The notes beneath the pieces were generated by a model, which worked only from the letters and a program-made list of their open reading frames with translations, ran no database searches and was not told the DNA's origin. Below are positions 15,870-24,260 of a stretch of 35,958 nt of DNA, one piece after another. The first letter of the stretch is position 1. Every line of letters begins with the position of its first letter. A program made the translations under genes and the position numbers. Where the stretch lies: NCBI GenBank assembly GCA_964551295.1, contig CAZKDJ010000016.1, forward strand, positions 1-35,958. Reading direction: 5' to 3'. This DNA is from JAFGED01 sp964551295. Its GTDB lineage: Bacteria > Chloroflexota > Anaerolineae > B4-G1.

Positions 15870-17027
15870 TTACCACTTTCCCAACACCTCCAAAATCGCT
15901 TCGCCGTACGCACCCCGCTTCCACGGCCCCAGCCCTTCGATGCTGGCCAACTCGTCCGTCGTGCGCGGATTCTGCTCGGTCAGCGCCCACAATACAGCGT
16001 TGCCCACGACGACGTCAACGTCCACCTTCCGCTCGGCGGCAACTTCCTTGCGCCAGGTGCGGAGCGCCTCGTAGCGCTCTATCTCTTCGTCGGAGTGACG
16101 TGGAGGCGGCGGGGGAGGCGACGGCACGGGCGCATCCATGCCCCGCTCGACCGCCTGCAAGATGCGCTTACCGTAGCGGCGCACGATGTAGGGCTTGATG
16201 CCGTCGACGCGGGCCAGTTCCTCGCGCGTACGCGGGCAGGCCTGGACCAGCGCGCTGAGCACGCGGTCGTGAAGCACCTTAAAGTGGGGGCGATCCCTGC
16301 GGCGGGCCTCACCGTCGCGCCAGATACACAGCTCGCGCAGAACCGCCTGCTCGCGTCCACGGAGGTCAAAGGCCCCCTTGACGCCCCAGAAATCCTGCGT
16401 CTCAAAATCGTTGCACATTGGCTCCGATCCGGCGACCTGATCGAACCCCTCCTGCGCTTCTTCCCAACGCCCTTTCTGCATCAGCGCGTCGGCCTGCAGG
16501 TGACGCAGGGGCACCAGGTAGTGCGTATCGAGACTGGCATAGGTCAGGGCTTTTTGATCCAGCGGGCGCTTGCCCCAGTTGTATCGCTGGTAGCGCTTGT
16601 TGGTGCGCACGTCGAAGAGATCCTTGAGTATATCGCCCAACCCCACGCGCGGCCAGCCCAGGATGCGGGCGGCCCACATCGTATCGAACAGGTTCACAAA
16701 GCAAAAACCGGAATCCCGCTTGAGGCACATGACATCGTACTCGGCGGCGTGAAAGATCTTTTCCACCTTGGGATCGGCAAAAAAGTGTGCCAACGGCGAG
16801 AGATCGGGGACGGTCAGGGGGTCCACGAGATAATCCTTGTCGGGGACAGATATCTGCATCAGGCACACTTGCTCCTGGTAGGCGTAGAGCGAATTGGACT
16901 CGGTATCCACGGCGACGAAAGGCTCGTCGTGCAGAGCCTTCAACAGCGCCGCCAACTGCGGCGCAGAGGTGATGACGGTGGGCGGCGGCAGCTTGGATTT
17001 CTTCTTGGGGCGCGAGCGAGCACTCAT
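15870..17027 (-). CDS. rnd: Ribonuclease D with two HRDC domains
   Basis: This is a 3'-5' exonuclease of the DEDD family acting on tRNA 3' ends and other structured RNAs. It has 385 residues. The exonuclease domain (about 17-195) shows D41/E43 in VAVDTESNSLYAY, the Asp in HAAEYDVMCLKR, and YASLDTHYL carrying the Tyr and last Asp. An HRDC domain sits at about 230-300. After a Pro-rich linker (PSPPPPPPRH), a second lies at about 315-385. This layout is typical. The ATG overlaps the mgtE stop by 4 bp (ATGA), so the two genes form a coupled operon. The N-terminal basic tail (RPKKKSK) may help RNA binding. Confidence 0.92.
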   Translation of the reverse strand: MSARSRPKKKSKLPPPTVITSAPQLAALLKALHDEPFVAVDTESNSLYAYQEQVCLMQISVPDKDYLVDPLTVPDLSPLAHFFADPKVEKIFHAAEYDVMCLKRDSGFCFVNLFDTMWAARILGWPRVGLGDILKDLFDVRTNKRYQRYNWGKRPLDQKALTYASLDTHYLVPLRHLQADALMQKGRWEEAQEGFDQVAGSEPMCNDFETQDFWGVKGAFDLRGREQAVLRELCIWRDGEARRRDRPHFKVLHDRVLSALVQACPRTREELARVDGIKPYIVRRYGKRILQAVERGMDAPVPSPPPPPPRHSDEEIERYEALRTWRKEVAAERKVDVDVVVGNAVLWALTEQNPRTTDELASIEGLGPWKRGAYGEAILEVLGKW

Positions 17028-18373
17028 ATCAATGGGATCAAGATCAATGTGGCCAGACCTAGGTAGAGCAGATAGCCAAGTGTATCGGTGATCGTCGTGA
17101 CCAGTATGGGCGAGGCCAGCGCCGGATCGACCTGCACCGCCTGCATGGCGATGGGAACCAGCGCCCCGGCAATACCGGCGCCGACCATGTTCATCACGAT
17201 AGCAGCCCCGACGATGAGGCCCAACGCGGGCAGTTCCCCGAGCGCCAGGGCGACGAGAGTGACCAGGACGCCAACCGCGAGGCCATTGACCAGACCGATG
17301 AACATCTCCCGGGCCAGCATGCCCAGGCCATCGCGGGGCGTGAGCTCACCCATCGCCAGCCCACGCACGGTGACGGTCAGCGTCTGTGTGCCCGCGCTGC
17401 CACACACGCCAGCGACGAAGGGAAAAAAGACGGTCAAGGCAGCTACCTTGGCGATGGTGCTTTTGAAAAAATTCAACACGATGCCAGAGACCAGCGCAGT
17501 GATCATGTTGAGCAAGAGCCACGGCAAGCGCAAGCGCAGCGCGGAAGAGATCGGCGCATCGTGCGGCTGCTCCCCGGGCACGCCACCCAGGCGGTAGATG
17601 TCTTCCGTCGCCTCTTCCTCCAGCACCTCTACCAGGTCGTCGTGGGTGATGAGGCCCAGCAGGTGATCATCGCCGTCCACGACCGGCAGCGCCAGCAGAT
17701 CGTAGCGCGCCATCAAGCGGGCTGCCTCCTCTTGGTCGGCACCGGCCCGCACGCTGATGACGTCGGTATCCATGATGTCTTGGATGCGCGTGGTCGGAGC
17801 GGAGACGATCAGCCGCCGCAGAGGAACCACGCCGGCCAGACGGACGTCCTCGTCTACGACCAAAAGATAATAAACCGTGCCCAGCTCCAACTGGCTGGCC
17901 CGCAGGTAAGTGAGTGCCTGCTCCACGGTCATTCTCCCGTGAAGGGTGACCTTGGCAGAGGTCATCAAGCCGCCGGCGCTCTCATCAGCGTGGATGAGCA
18001 ACGGACGCACCTCGTCGGGCTCCTCCATGGCCGCCAGGACCTCGGCGGCGTGCTCGGGCGCAATGTCACCCAGGAGATCCGCCGCCTCGTCAGGCTCCAT
18101 CTCGTCCAGGATATTGGCCAGCTCCTCCGGTTCCAGGCGCGCGGCGATCTCGGCCGCTTCCTCCTCCTCCAGTTCCTCCAGGATGTCAGCCGAGTCCTCC
18201 AAGTCGAGACGCGGCAAGAGCACGTCCTGCTCGGATGCGGGAAGCTCGCCAAAGACGTCGGCCTGGTCAGGAGGACGGAGCGCCTCGACCAGCGCCACTG
18301 CCAGGGTCCAATCCTCCCGATCCAGGGCTTCCCGCACTTGCTCGAGAATGTTGTCTACATCCGTCGGGTTCAT
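17024..18373 (-). CDS. mgtE: Magnesium transporter MgtE
   Basis: MgtE is a Mg2+ channel gated by its own cytoplasmic Mg2+-sensing domains. It has 449 residues: an acidic helical N domain (about 1-130, with repeated LEEEEAAEIAARLEPEEL-type segments), two CBS domains (about 135-260), a plug helix, and five membrane helices (about 280-449). The family motifs FFPFVAGVCGSAGTQ and TITDTLGYLLYL, with the pore Asp, are present. The start ATG has AAGG 9 bp upstream and a strong promoter (18404-18432). Coupling with RNase D by an ATGA overlap is unusual functionally and may simply be compaction. Confidence 0.95.
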   Translation of the reverse strand: MNPTDVDNILEQVREALDREDWTLAVALVEALRPPDQADVFGELPASEQDVLLPRLDLEDSADILEELEEEEAAEIAARLEPEELANILDEMEPDEAADLLGDIAPEHAAEVLAAMEEPDEVRPLLIHADESAGGLMTSAKVTLHGRMTVEQALTYLRASQLELGTVYYLLVVDEDVRLAGVVPLRRLIVSAPTTRIQDIMDTDVISVRAGADQEEAARLMARYDLLALPVVDGDDHLLGLITHDDLVEVLEEEATEDIYRLGGVPGEQPHDAPISSALRLRLPWLLLNMITALVSGIVLNFFKSTIAKVAALTVFFPFVAGVCGSAGTQTLTVTVRGLAMGELTPRDGLGMLAREMFIGLVNGLAVGVLVTLVALALGELPALGLIVGAAIVMNMVGAGIAGALVPIAMQAVQVDPALASPILVTTITDTLGYLLYLGLATLILIPLI

Positions 18374-18403
18374 AGTCTGGGCCTTTTAGGTAAATGCTGA
18401 TGT

Positions 18404-18432
18404 ATTATCGCACGATTGACATCTCTCGTCAA
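18404..18432 (-). promoter_or_regulatory. Promoter of mgtE-rnd
   Basis: On the minus strand TTGACG (18432-18427) and GATAAT (18409-18404) are 17 bp apart, with TGC before the -10 (extended -10). The transcript would have about a 25-nt leader, so an Mg2+ riboswitch is not expected. Confidence 0.65.
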
Positions 18433-18446
18433 AGCGGAGTTAGCGT

Positions 18447-18486
18447 CACTCAAACAGCCCTACCATCTGGCAGGGCTGTTTGAGTG
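18447..18486 (-). terminator. Strong hairpin at 3' end of the penicillin-binding protein gene
   Basis: A perfect 15-bp stem, CACTCAAACAGCCCT (18447-18461) with 18472-18486, encloses a 10-nt loop that can add two more GC pairs. It lies 29 bp beyond the stop of the minus-strand gene at 18515. No U-run follows on either strand, so it may act as a Rho-aided terminator or an mRNA stabiliser. Confidence 0.65.
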
Positions 18487-18514
18487 CAAGGCGGCCTAAA
18501 AAGGGCCAGTCGTT

Positions 18515-21500
18515 CTATTCCCCATCGCCTGGCTTTTCGTGGGGCACGAGCTTGATCGTCACCCGGTTGCTCGTCGTCGAGTTGCCCGCCGCATCCACTA
18601 CGATGACGTAGAACGTGTACTTTCCTTCCCCGTGTCCCCTGATCGTCCAGTTGACGTTGAAGGGTGGCTGGGTGCGCACGACGAAGGGCTCCAATCCTTC
18701 GGGCGAGTCGGGCGTTTCTCCTCCGCCCGAGGAGGGATACATATAGTACTCGACGCGCGCGATGGAATAATCGCTCACCTCGGCGTTGATGTTGACCCAC
18801 TCGTCATAGTCGTATTCGTACTTGGCGCCATCCTCCGGGTAGGTCAGATCGACCTCGGGAGGCGTGGGGTCCACCGTCACCTGGACAATCGCCTCGCGTA
18901 CTGCCGCCGAATGGTCGACCACCTGGAGGCGCAACGTGTACAATCCATCCAGCCCGCTGGTATTCCAGAACTCGAGGATGTTCTTGTCCACTTGGTTGCC
19001 GTGATTTGGGCCGATCTGAACCCAATCAGTAGGGTTCATGCCCTCGCCAAAGTACAGCGCATAGTAGTTGAAATCGCCGCCGCGGGCGTTGCCCGTGATG
19101 GGCACGGTGCCGGTGATGTAGGAATACGGGGCCGGGCTGATGATGCCGACCTCGGCGTCGGCGAGCGTGGGCCCGATGGGGACGTACTGCGTGGGTGGCG
19201 TCTCCGGGCGTCGGTCCTCCGGCAGGCTGGCGATCCAGTCGGCTGCCTCGGGGGGATAGACCTCAAAGACCTTTTCCTCACACTGTTCCGGCGGCGTGTG
19301 GGCGGTGCACAACTGGCCGGTCTCGCGATGGACGCGAAAGACCTGGTAGATGTTATCCTGCTCCTTGGGCTCGGTGCCTGGGATAAAGAGCTCGGTGATA
19401 GTAGGGCAATGCCCGTTGGGCAGCAGGCCGGACTTTTCACAGACGCGCTTCTCGACCAAGCCCTCGGGTCGGGTAAAGGCCGCGTGGGGTTCGCCCTCCA
19501 CCGCATACTCCATCACTGCATGCCAGATGTGAGCCGCTCCCACGACCCCGGCGACAGTCTTCATGTCGCTGTTGTCCGAGTTGCCCACCCACACACCGGC
19601 AGCCAATTGAGGCGTGTAGCCGACCGTCCACGCATCCTTGTAGTTGTTGGTGGTGCCGGTCTTGGCCGCTGCCGGCCGATCATCTGCCAGCTCCAACTGG
19701 TTGGGCTTGGAAAACGCGCCGTAGCGGGTCACGCGATCAGAGAGGATGTTGTTCATCAGGTACGCCAACCGAGGATCGAGGATATCGCGGCTATCGGGCT
19801 GTTCGTACTGGTAGAGCACGTCGCCATCACGATCCTCGACGCGCAGGATGGCCACAGGGTCAAGTTCCCGGTAGCCAGGACGCAACTGTCCCGCAGGCAA
19901 GGGCTGGCCGTACATCTTGCCATCATTGGCAAACACGCTAAAGGCATACACCATGTCGATTAGGTGGACCTCACCGCCACCCAGCGTCAGACTGAGGCCG
20001 TAGAAATCCAATCCCCTGTCCAGCGTGTTGATACCCATCCGATGAGCCGTACGGATCGTGTTATCCACACCGGCCAGGTACAGCGCCTCGACGGCGGGGA
20101 TGTTATAGGAACAGGAGAGCGCTTCTCTCAGGCGCTGCGGGCCGTGGTATTTGCGGTCATAGTTCTCCGGCACGTAGGGGACGCCTGTGTGCTGCTGAAA
20201 CGCCTTGCGCACGTCGAGGAACATGTGCGCGGCATTGTATCCCTGGGAGAGCAGCGTGACGTAGGTGAAGGGTTTGAACGACGACCCCGGCTGGCGTCCC
20301 AGTCCATCCACGGCGACGTTGAACTGGCCGTCGATGGACTCGTCCCAATAATCCAAGCTACCGACCAGGGCCAGGATTTCGCCGGTGCCGGGGCGGAGAA
20401 CCACGACCGCGGCGTTATTGACCTCGTGATCCCAGCCGACGTGCGACGGCCTGAGCGGCATCAAGTACTGGGCCGCCTCGCAACCACCGTCGATGGCTTC
20501 CTGAATAACGGTCGCTTCATCCTCGCCGGAGAGGCGGCGGATGTGGGTGCGGGCCACACACTGGGCCTGCTGGTTCAACTCATAGTCCAGGGTGGTATAG
20601 ACCCGCAGCCCGCCCCGGCGCAACATCTCCGGGCCAATCTCCGGCATCTGCTCCAGTTGCTTACGCACATAGACGGAGAAGTGAGGCGCTTTGATGTCGT
20701 ATCGTTCCTCGTACCGGGCCAGCTTCAGCGCCTCGGTCCCGGCAGCCTCCGCCTCCACCTGCGTGATGCAGCCCTCCTCCACCATCGCGCCGAGGACGAA
20801 CAGCCGCCGCTCGTCAGCGATGTCCGGGTTATCGAAAGGATTCATGGCCGGGAACTGGGGGATCGGGGCCAGCGCGGCCGCCTCGGTCAACGTCAGTTCG
20901 CTGGCGCTCTTGCCAAAGTACACCTTGGCCGCGGCCTCGATGCCATAGGCCAGGTTCCCGTAGGGATTGGTGTTCAGGTACCACTCCAGTATCCGCTCTT
21001 TGCTGTATTTCTGCGTGATGCGGTGGGCGAGCAAAATCTCCGTGATCTTGCGCTCATAGTCCTTCCACTCCGGACCCTCCACGCTGACGTAACGTCGACT
21101 CTGTTCGATGACGACGTTCTTGATCAACTGCTGGGTGATCGAGGAGCCACCCTGGATCTGCTCGCCCCGAACGTTGGACACGAAAGCGCGGCCCATACCG
21201 CGCGGGTTGAAACCGGGGTTCGACCAGAACGTACGATCCTCGAGCGCGACCGTGGCGCAGACGATAGGATTGTCCTTGATCTCGTCGAACGGAATCCATT
21301 GGCGGTCGCCGCCGGTGGGATCGATGATCTCGAAGAGCAGCTGCTCGCCTTTGCGGTCATAGATCTTGGTGGTCTCAAAATCCTCCTCGGCCACCTGGAC
21401 GGCCTCGGGCTCGGGCAGGTCGCGGGTAAAGTAGGCGTACGCGCCCAGCACAGAGCTCACTCCCCCGGCACCAATCCCCATCAACACGAGCAGCACCACC

Positions 21501-21613
21501 AGCAGCAGGGTGCCGACGACGCGCAAAAACTGGTTTACCCCTGTCTTTGCCGCGACCCGCCGACGCTGGCGTCGCTGCAACACAATATGCCGGACGATAC
21601 GAATGGGTGTCAT
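18515..21613 (-). CDS. Class A penicillin-binding protein (PBP1a-type) with C-terminal Ig-like region
   Basis: This is a bifunctional peptidoglycan synthase of about 1032 residues. A basic cytoplasmic tail and membrane helix (about 30-60) lead to a GT51 transglycosylase domain. Its catalytic Glu is in ALEDRTFW, with GGSSITQQLIKN and RKITEILLA also visible. The transpeptidase domain has SSFK (about 444), SYN (about 501) and KTGTT (about 654). After a Cys-containing linker, residues from about 790 on form beta-sandwich repeats (ISPAPYSYITGTVPITG, then DPTPPEVDLTYPEDG and VVDAAGNSTTSN) of Big/Ig type, probably binding the wall. ATG 21613 follows GAGAG. A TTG two codons earlier is the alternative. 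Confidence 0.93.
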   Translation of the reverse strand: MTPIRIVRHIVLQRRQRRRVAAKTGVNQFLRVVGTLLLVVLLVLMGIGAGGVSSVLGAYAYFTRDLPEPEAVQVAEEDFETTKIYDRKGEQLLFEIIDPTGGDRQWIPFDEIKDNPIVCATVALEDRTFWSNPGFNPRGMGRAFVSNVRGEQIQGGSSITQQLIKNVVIEQSRRYVSVEGPEWKDYERKITEILLAHRITQKYSKERILEWYLNTNPYGNLAYGIEAAAKVYFGKSASELTLTEAAALAPIPQFPAMNPFDNPDIADERRLFVLGAMVEEGCITQVEAEAAGTEALKLARYEERYDIKAPHFSVYVRKQLEQMPEIGPEMLRRGGLRVYTTLDYELNQQAQCVARTHIRRLSGEDEATVIQEAIDGGCEAAQYLMPLRPSHVGWDHEVNNAAVVVLRPGTGEILALVGSLDYWDESIDGQFNVAVDGLGRQPGSSFKPFTYVTLLSQGYNAAHMFLDVRKAFQQHTGVPYVPENYDRKYHGPQRLREALSCSYNIPAVEALYLAGVDNTIRTAHRMGINTLDRGLDFYGLSLTLGGGEVHLIDMVYAFSVFANDGKMYGQPLPAGQLRPGYRELDPVAILRVEDRDGDVLYQYEQPDSRDILDPRLAYLMNNILSDRVTRYGAFSKPNQLELADDRPAAAKTGTTNNYKDAWTVGYTPQLAAGVWVGNSDNSDMKTVAGVVGAAHIWHAVMEYAVEGEPHAAFTRPEGLVEKRVCEKSGLLPNGHCPTITELFIPGTEPKEQDNIYQVFRVHRETGQLCTAHTPPEQCEEKVFEVYPPEAADWIASLPEDRRPETPPTQYVPIGPTLADAEVGIISPAPYSYITGTVPITGNARGGDFNYYALYFGEGMNPTDWVQIGPNHGNQVDKNILEFWNTSGLDGLYTLRLQVVDHSAAVREAIVQVTVDPTPPEVDLTYPEDGAKYEYDYDEWVNINAEVSDYSIARVEYYMYPSSGGGETPDSPEGLEPFVVRTQPPFNVNWTIRGHGEGKYTFYVIVVDAAGNSTTSNRVTIKLVPHEKPGDGE

Positions 21614-21664
21614 AGACAATCTCTCTAACCAGGCCTATCAATCAAGCACAGTTCTCTTGCGCGA

Positions 21665-21692
21665 TCTATACTACCAGAAAACAGCGCCGCAA
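21665..21692 (-). promoter_or_regulatory. Possible promoter of the penicillin-binding protein gene
   Basis: On the minus strand TTGCGG (21692-21687) and TATAGA (21670-21665) are 16 bp apart, about 50 bp before the ATG. The -35 is only 3/6, so this is tentative. Confidence 0.35.
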
Positions 21693-21833
21693 ACTGGGCA
21701 CCAACCTGATGCTTACCCAACGATACAGCTACATCCCTCGTGGCAAGAATCCGTGCAGGCAAATCGTACCAGAAAGCGGGCAGATTGGCAAGTGAGACAA
21801 AAGGGCTTGGGAGGACCCGCTAAACCAGACCAA

Positions 21834-21890
21834 TCGTTCGTAGTGAGGCACGCAGCGCAGAAGGGCCTCCACCACGCTACTTCGCTGCGA
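21834..21890. repeat. Dispersed palindromic element, copy 1
   Basis: The element begins TCGTTCGTAGTG and contains paired blocks GAGGC (21845-21849)/GCCTC (21865-21869), CGCAGCG (21851-21857)/CGCTGCG (21883-21889) and GTAG/CTAC, allowing alternative folds. A related copy lies at 34683-34738. The rest of the 21614-21910 intergenic region holds nothing else I can name. Confidence 0.6.
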
Positions 21891-21910
21891 AAGCCCACCA
21901 CCAGGACAGA

Positions 21911-21938
21911 TTGACCACACACGGAGCTATGCTATACT
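21911..21938 (+). promoter_or_regulatory. Promoter of the Sua5/YrdC gene
   Basis: TTGACC (21911-21916) and TATACT (21933-21938) are 16 bp apart, with TGC directly before the -10 (extended -10). Transcription should start near 21945, giving a very short leader containing the GAGG ribosome-binding site. Confidence 0.7.
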
Positions 21939-21960
21939 CTGCTGCTGATTGAGGATTCGC

Positions 21961-22599
21961 ATGGCGATCAAGACCGAGGTTGTTCAAGCGAGTAGCGAGA
22001 GCGCCGTGCGTCGCGCCGTCGCGGTACTGGAGGACGGAGGCTTGGTTGCCTTCCCCACCGACACCGTCTACGGCGTGGCGGCGCTGCCGTGGGACGTAGA
22101 CGCCGTGGCGCGCCTGTACGTCGCCAAGCAGCGTCCGAGGCGCCTGCCCATCCCCCTGCTACTATCCGACGCCGATCAGTTGCCCCGCGTCGCCACGCTG
22201 GCGCCCACGTGCGCGCCGCTGACCGAGCGCTTCTGGCCGAGTGGGCTGACGCTGGTGCTGCCCAAGACGGAGATCGTCCCCCACGTCGTCAGCCCTGGAC
22301 CTGCCGTGGCCGTGCGCGTGCCCGACTTGGCGCTGGCCCGCGACCTGATCCGCGAGGCGGGCGGCGTGCTGGCCGTCACCAGCGCCAACATCTCGGGGCA
22401 GCCCAGCCCGGTCACTGCCGAAGAAGTCAAGCAGCAGTTGGGCGGGAGGGTAGACCTGATCGTCGACGGCGGGCCGTGCCCCGGGGGCGTTCCGTCCAGT
22501 CTGCTCGACTGCACCGCATCTCCCCCCAAGCTGCTGCGGCGCGGAGCAGTATCCGAGGAGCATCTGCGCGCCGTCGTCGGCCCGATTGCGACATCTTGA
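21961..22599 (+). CDS. L-threonylcarbamoyladenylate synthase (Sua5/YrdC family)
   Basis: This enzyme makes threonylcarbamoyl-AMP from threonine, bicarbonate and ATP, the first step of the t6A37 modification of ANN-decoding tRNAs. The ATG at 21961 follows GAGGA (21952-21956). About 212 residues, YrdC domain only, without the C-terminal Sua5 extension. Family motifs are FPTDTVYGVA, the KQRPRRLPIP nucleotide-binding loop, TSANISGQPSP and the closing SLLDCT. The Lys-Arg loop reads KQRPRRLP where KxRPxxxP is usual, which is acceptable variation. It is a monocistronic unit with a strong promoter. Confidence 0.92.
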   Translation: MAIKTEVVQASSESAVRRAVAVLEDGGLVAFPTDTVYGVAALPWDVDAVARLYVAKQRPRRLPIPLLLSDADQLPRVATLAPTCAPLTERFWPSGLTLVLPKTEIVPHVVSPGPAVAVRVPDLALARDLIREAGGVLAVTSANISGQPSPVTAEEVKQQLGGRVDLIVDGGPCPGGVPSSLLDCTASPPKLLRRGAVSEEHLRAVVGPIATS

Positions 22600-22622
22600 T
22601 AAGTCCAATCTTGAACAAATGA

Positions 22623-22799
22623 CTAGCCACCTGACAGTTTGAATCACGAATCAACGAATGACACGAATCAAGTGCATAGAAACCTGACAGAGCGCTATGG
22701 ATCGACCACGGATTTCACAGATAAAGGACAGAAATCTGTGTTAATCTGTGGTTATACTTCACGATTATGGGCCTTTCATCAAAAGTGTCAGGTAGCTAG
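22623..22799. repeat. Composite repeat with terminal inverted repeats
   Basis: Imperfect 20-bp terminal inverted repeats (22623-22642 and 22779-22799, both carrying the CTGACA/TGTCAG core) enclose about 135 bp. Inside are an aatcacgaatcaacgaatgac-like stretch (22643-22670) and a CACAGAT (22716-22722)/ATCTGTG (22734-22740) inverted pair within the ccacggatttcacagat-type dispersed repeat. I see no ORF. It resembles a MITE or a nest of independent repeats. Confidence 0.6.
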
Positions 22800-22819
22800 A
22801 ACAAATGGGACGATTTTGG

Positions 22820-22872
22820 CCACGGACAAACACGGAAACAAGTTGATCCGTATCCGCGTTATTCCGTGTCCA
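22820..22872. repeat. Dispersed ccacggacaaacacgg-type repeat
   Basis: Both arms carry cacgga and tccgtg motifs (22820-22842 and 22847-22872), giving an imperfect palindrome of a type that recurs in many environmental genomes. It is non-coding. Confidence 0.5.
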
Positions 22873-22926
22873 ATTTGACTCTGCGGTTTGAGAAAGCTCG
22901 CGTTAGTTGTACGTATAGAAGATTCT

Positions 22927-22951
22927 GCCCGGCCAAGCGCCAGGCTTTTTT
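22927..22951 (+). terminator. Terminator-like hairpin with U-tract
   Basis: GCCCGG (22927-22932) and CCAGGC (22940-22945) form a 6-bp stem with one mismatch, followed by TTTTTT (22946-22951) on the plus strand. It would block transcription arriving from the Sua5 gene into the convergent truD gene, whose stop overlaps the T-run. Confidence 0.45.
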
Positions 22952-24140
22952 ATGCCGCCAATGCTTTCAGCACCAACGTCGCGTAGCTGCCCCGGGGCAA
23001 GGTGAACGAGACGACCATCTTTTGCCGCTTTGGGAAACGATCGTCGTCCTCGGCAGTCGAGCAGGCCACCTCTTCGGGAAAGAGCAGTAGTGCGCGCTTC
23101 CCCTTGGTTAGGTATGTGCGCTTGAGGATGCGCGCCTTGAGGTCGTTGAGAACAAAGCCCTCCTCCGCCAGGACTTTTTCCACGATCGCCGCCAGCTCGG
23201 GGTCGGCGTACCTGGCCCGGTGATTGGGCAGCGGGATGGCCAAGTCCGGGTCGAGCTGTGTGGGCAACTTCTCGTAGAGGGGCAGCTGCATCCCCGCGAT
23301 CTCGACACTGCGCGGCGTGTCTCCCATCACGGATTCCAGGTAACGGCCCGCGATGCAATTCCACAGCAGGGACTGGTACGCCGAAAGGTAGATGCTGAGC
23401 AGCCGCCGGGTGATCAGGTTGAGCGCCTTGCGGTCGTGTACGGCACGTTCCTCGGGATCGTCCGTCGGGTGGTCGCGCAGATAGGTGAGTACCGAGCGAA
23501 AGTTGGACGGGCGCGGGGCGGCCTCAAAGAGCGCGTCCCAGTCCCGCCAGTGGGCGGCGGCAAAGGCCTTGAACTCGCGCACCCGCGCGGGATCGCCGGC
23601 GAAGGGCTCGGCGAGGTAGGCGTGCAGTGCGCCCCCGGCGTCTCGCTGGAGAATGCGCTTGGCGATGTGCGCCTCGCCGGGTATCAGCGAGCCAAAGCGC
23701 TGCTCGTCAAAATAGTTGGGCAGGCCGCGCCGCCCCACCTGCGGGGCGCGCTCGTGGATGCGCGCTGCTTCGTCATCCGCCAGGTCGCGCAGCACGAGCG
23801 TGAAGCGGTTGGCAAAGATATCGCCGGGGGAAAGCGGGCGGGGACTGCGGCCCAGTATCCGCGCCTCGAATCCTCTGCCGTCCAGCCGTTCGGGGCCGGC
23901 GGCGCGCACGGCTACGCGCACGGCGCCATGCTGCACCGCCACGGCCTGCCTGTCCTTCAGCGCCGGAAAGACCACGTCAGCCCGCCGCACCCCCAGCGCC
24001 CGCGCCATCTGCGCCTGCACGCTCAGCGTGGTCACGCCACGCTTGCGCACGCGATAGATGGCAAAGTCTCCCTCGGGTACGAGACGAAAACGGGCGCGCT
24101 CCTCGACGACGAAATCCTCGGAACGTACTTTGTACCTCAC
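22950..24140 (-). CDS. truD: tRNA pseudouridine synthase TruD
   Basis: TruD isomerises U13 of tRNA-Glu to pseudouridine. The motifs YKVRSEDFVVEE, FPALKDRQAVAVQ (with the catalytic Asp), GDIFANRFTLVLR and LPNYFDEQRFGS are diagnostic. The frame is open back to a TTG at 24185, but that TTG is the -35 box of a near-perfect promoter, so those codons cannot all be translated. The first plausible start is GTG 24140 with GAGG 5 bp before it, giving 396 residues and an N-terminus just ahead of YKV as in the family. It is longer than the typical bacterial enzyme of about 350 residues. Confidence 0.9.
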   Translation of the reverse strand: MRYKVRSEDFVVEERARFRLVPEGDFAIYRVRKRGVTTLSVQAQMARALGVRRADVVFPALKDRQAVAVQHGAVRVAVRAAGPERLDGRGFEARILGRSPRPLSPGDIFANRFTLVLRDLADDEAARIHERAPQVGRRGLPNYFDEQRFGSLIPGEAHIAKRILQRDAGGALHAYLAEPFAGDPARVREFKAFAAAHWRDWDALFEAAPRPSNFRSVLTYLRDHPTDDPEERAVHDRKALNLITRRLLSIYLSAYQSLLWNCIAGRYLESVMGDTPRSVEIAGMQLPLYEKLPTQLDPDLAIPLPNHRARYADPELAAIVEKVLAEEGFVLNDLKARILKRTYLTKGKRALLLFPEEVACSTAEDDDRFPKRQKMVVSFTLPRGSYATLVLKALAA

Positions 24141-24156
24141 CGCCACCTCTGCTGCC

Positions 24157-24185
24157 AGTATACGGGGGAAGCGGTTCGTTGTCAA
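24157..24185 (-). promoter_or_regulatory. Near-consensus sigma70 promoter of truD
   Basis: On the minus strand TTGACA (24185-24180) and TATACT (24162-24157) are exactly 17 bp apart. Transcription would start about 10 bp before the GTG at 24140, which decides the start codon of truD. Confidence 0.75.
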
Positions 24186-24260
24186 CGCACGCCCACAATT
24201 CCGATATCCAGTTCAAGAGTGGCAAACCCATTCCCCTCCATGCGCGTGCCATCTCACCGT

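Noticed and set aside
18539..21628. Long plus-strand frames opposite the penicillin-binding protein
   Set aside because: Antisense shadows of a GC-rich gene, with no domains or ribosome-binding sites.
21713..21922. Small Cys-rich minus-strand ORF
   Set aside because: It lies across a dispersed palindrome, has no ribosome-binding site, and overlapping frames are equally open.
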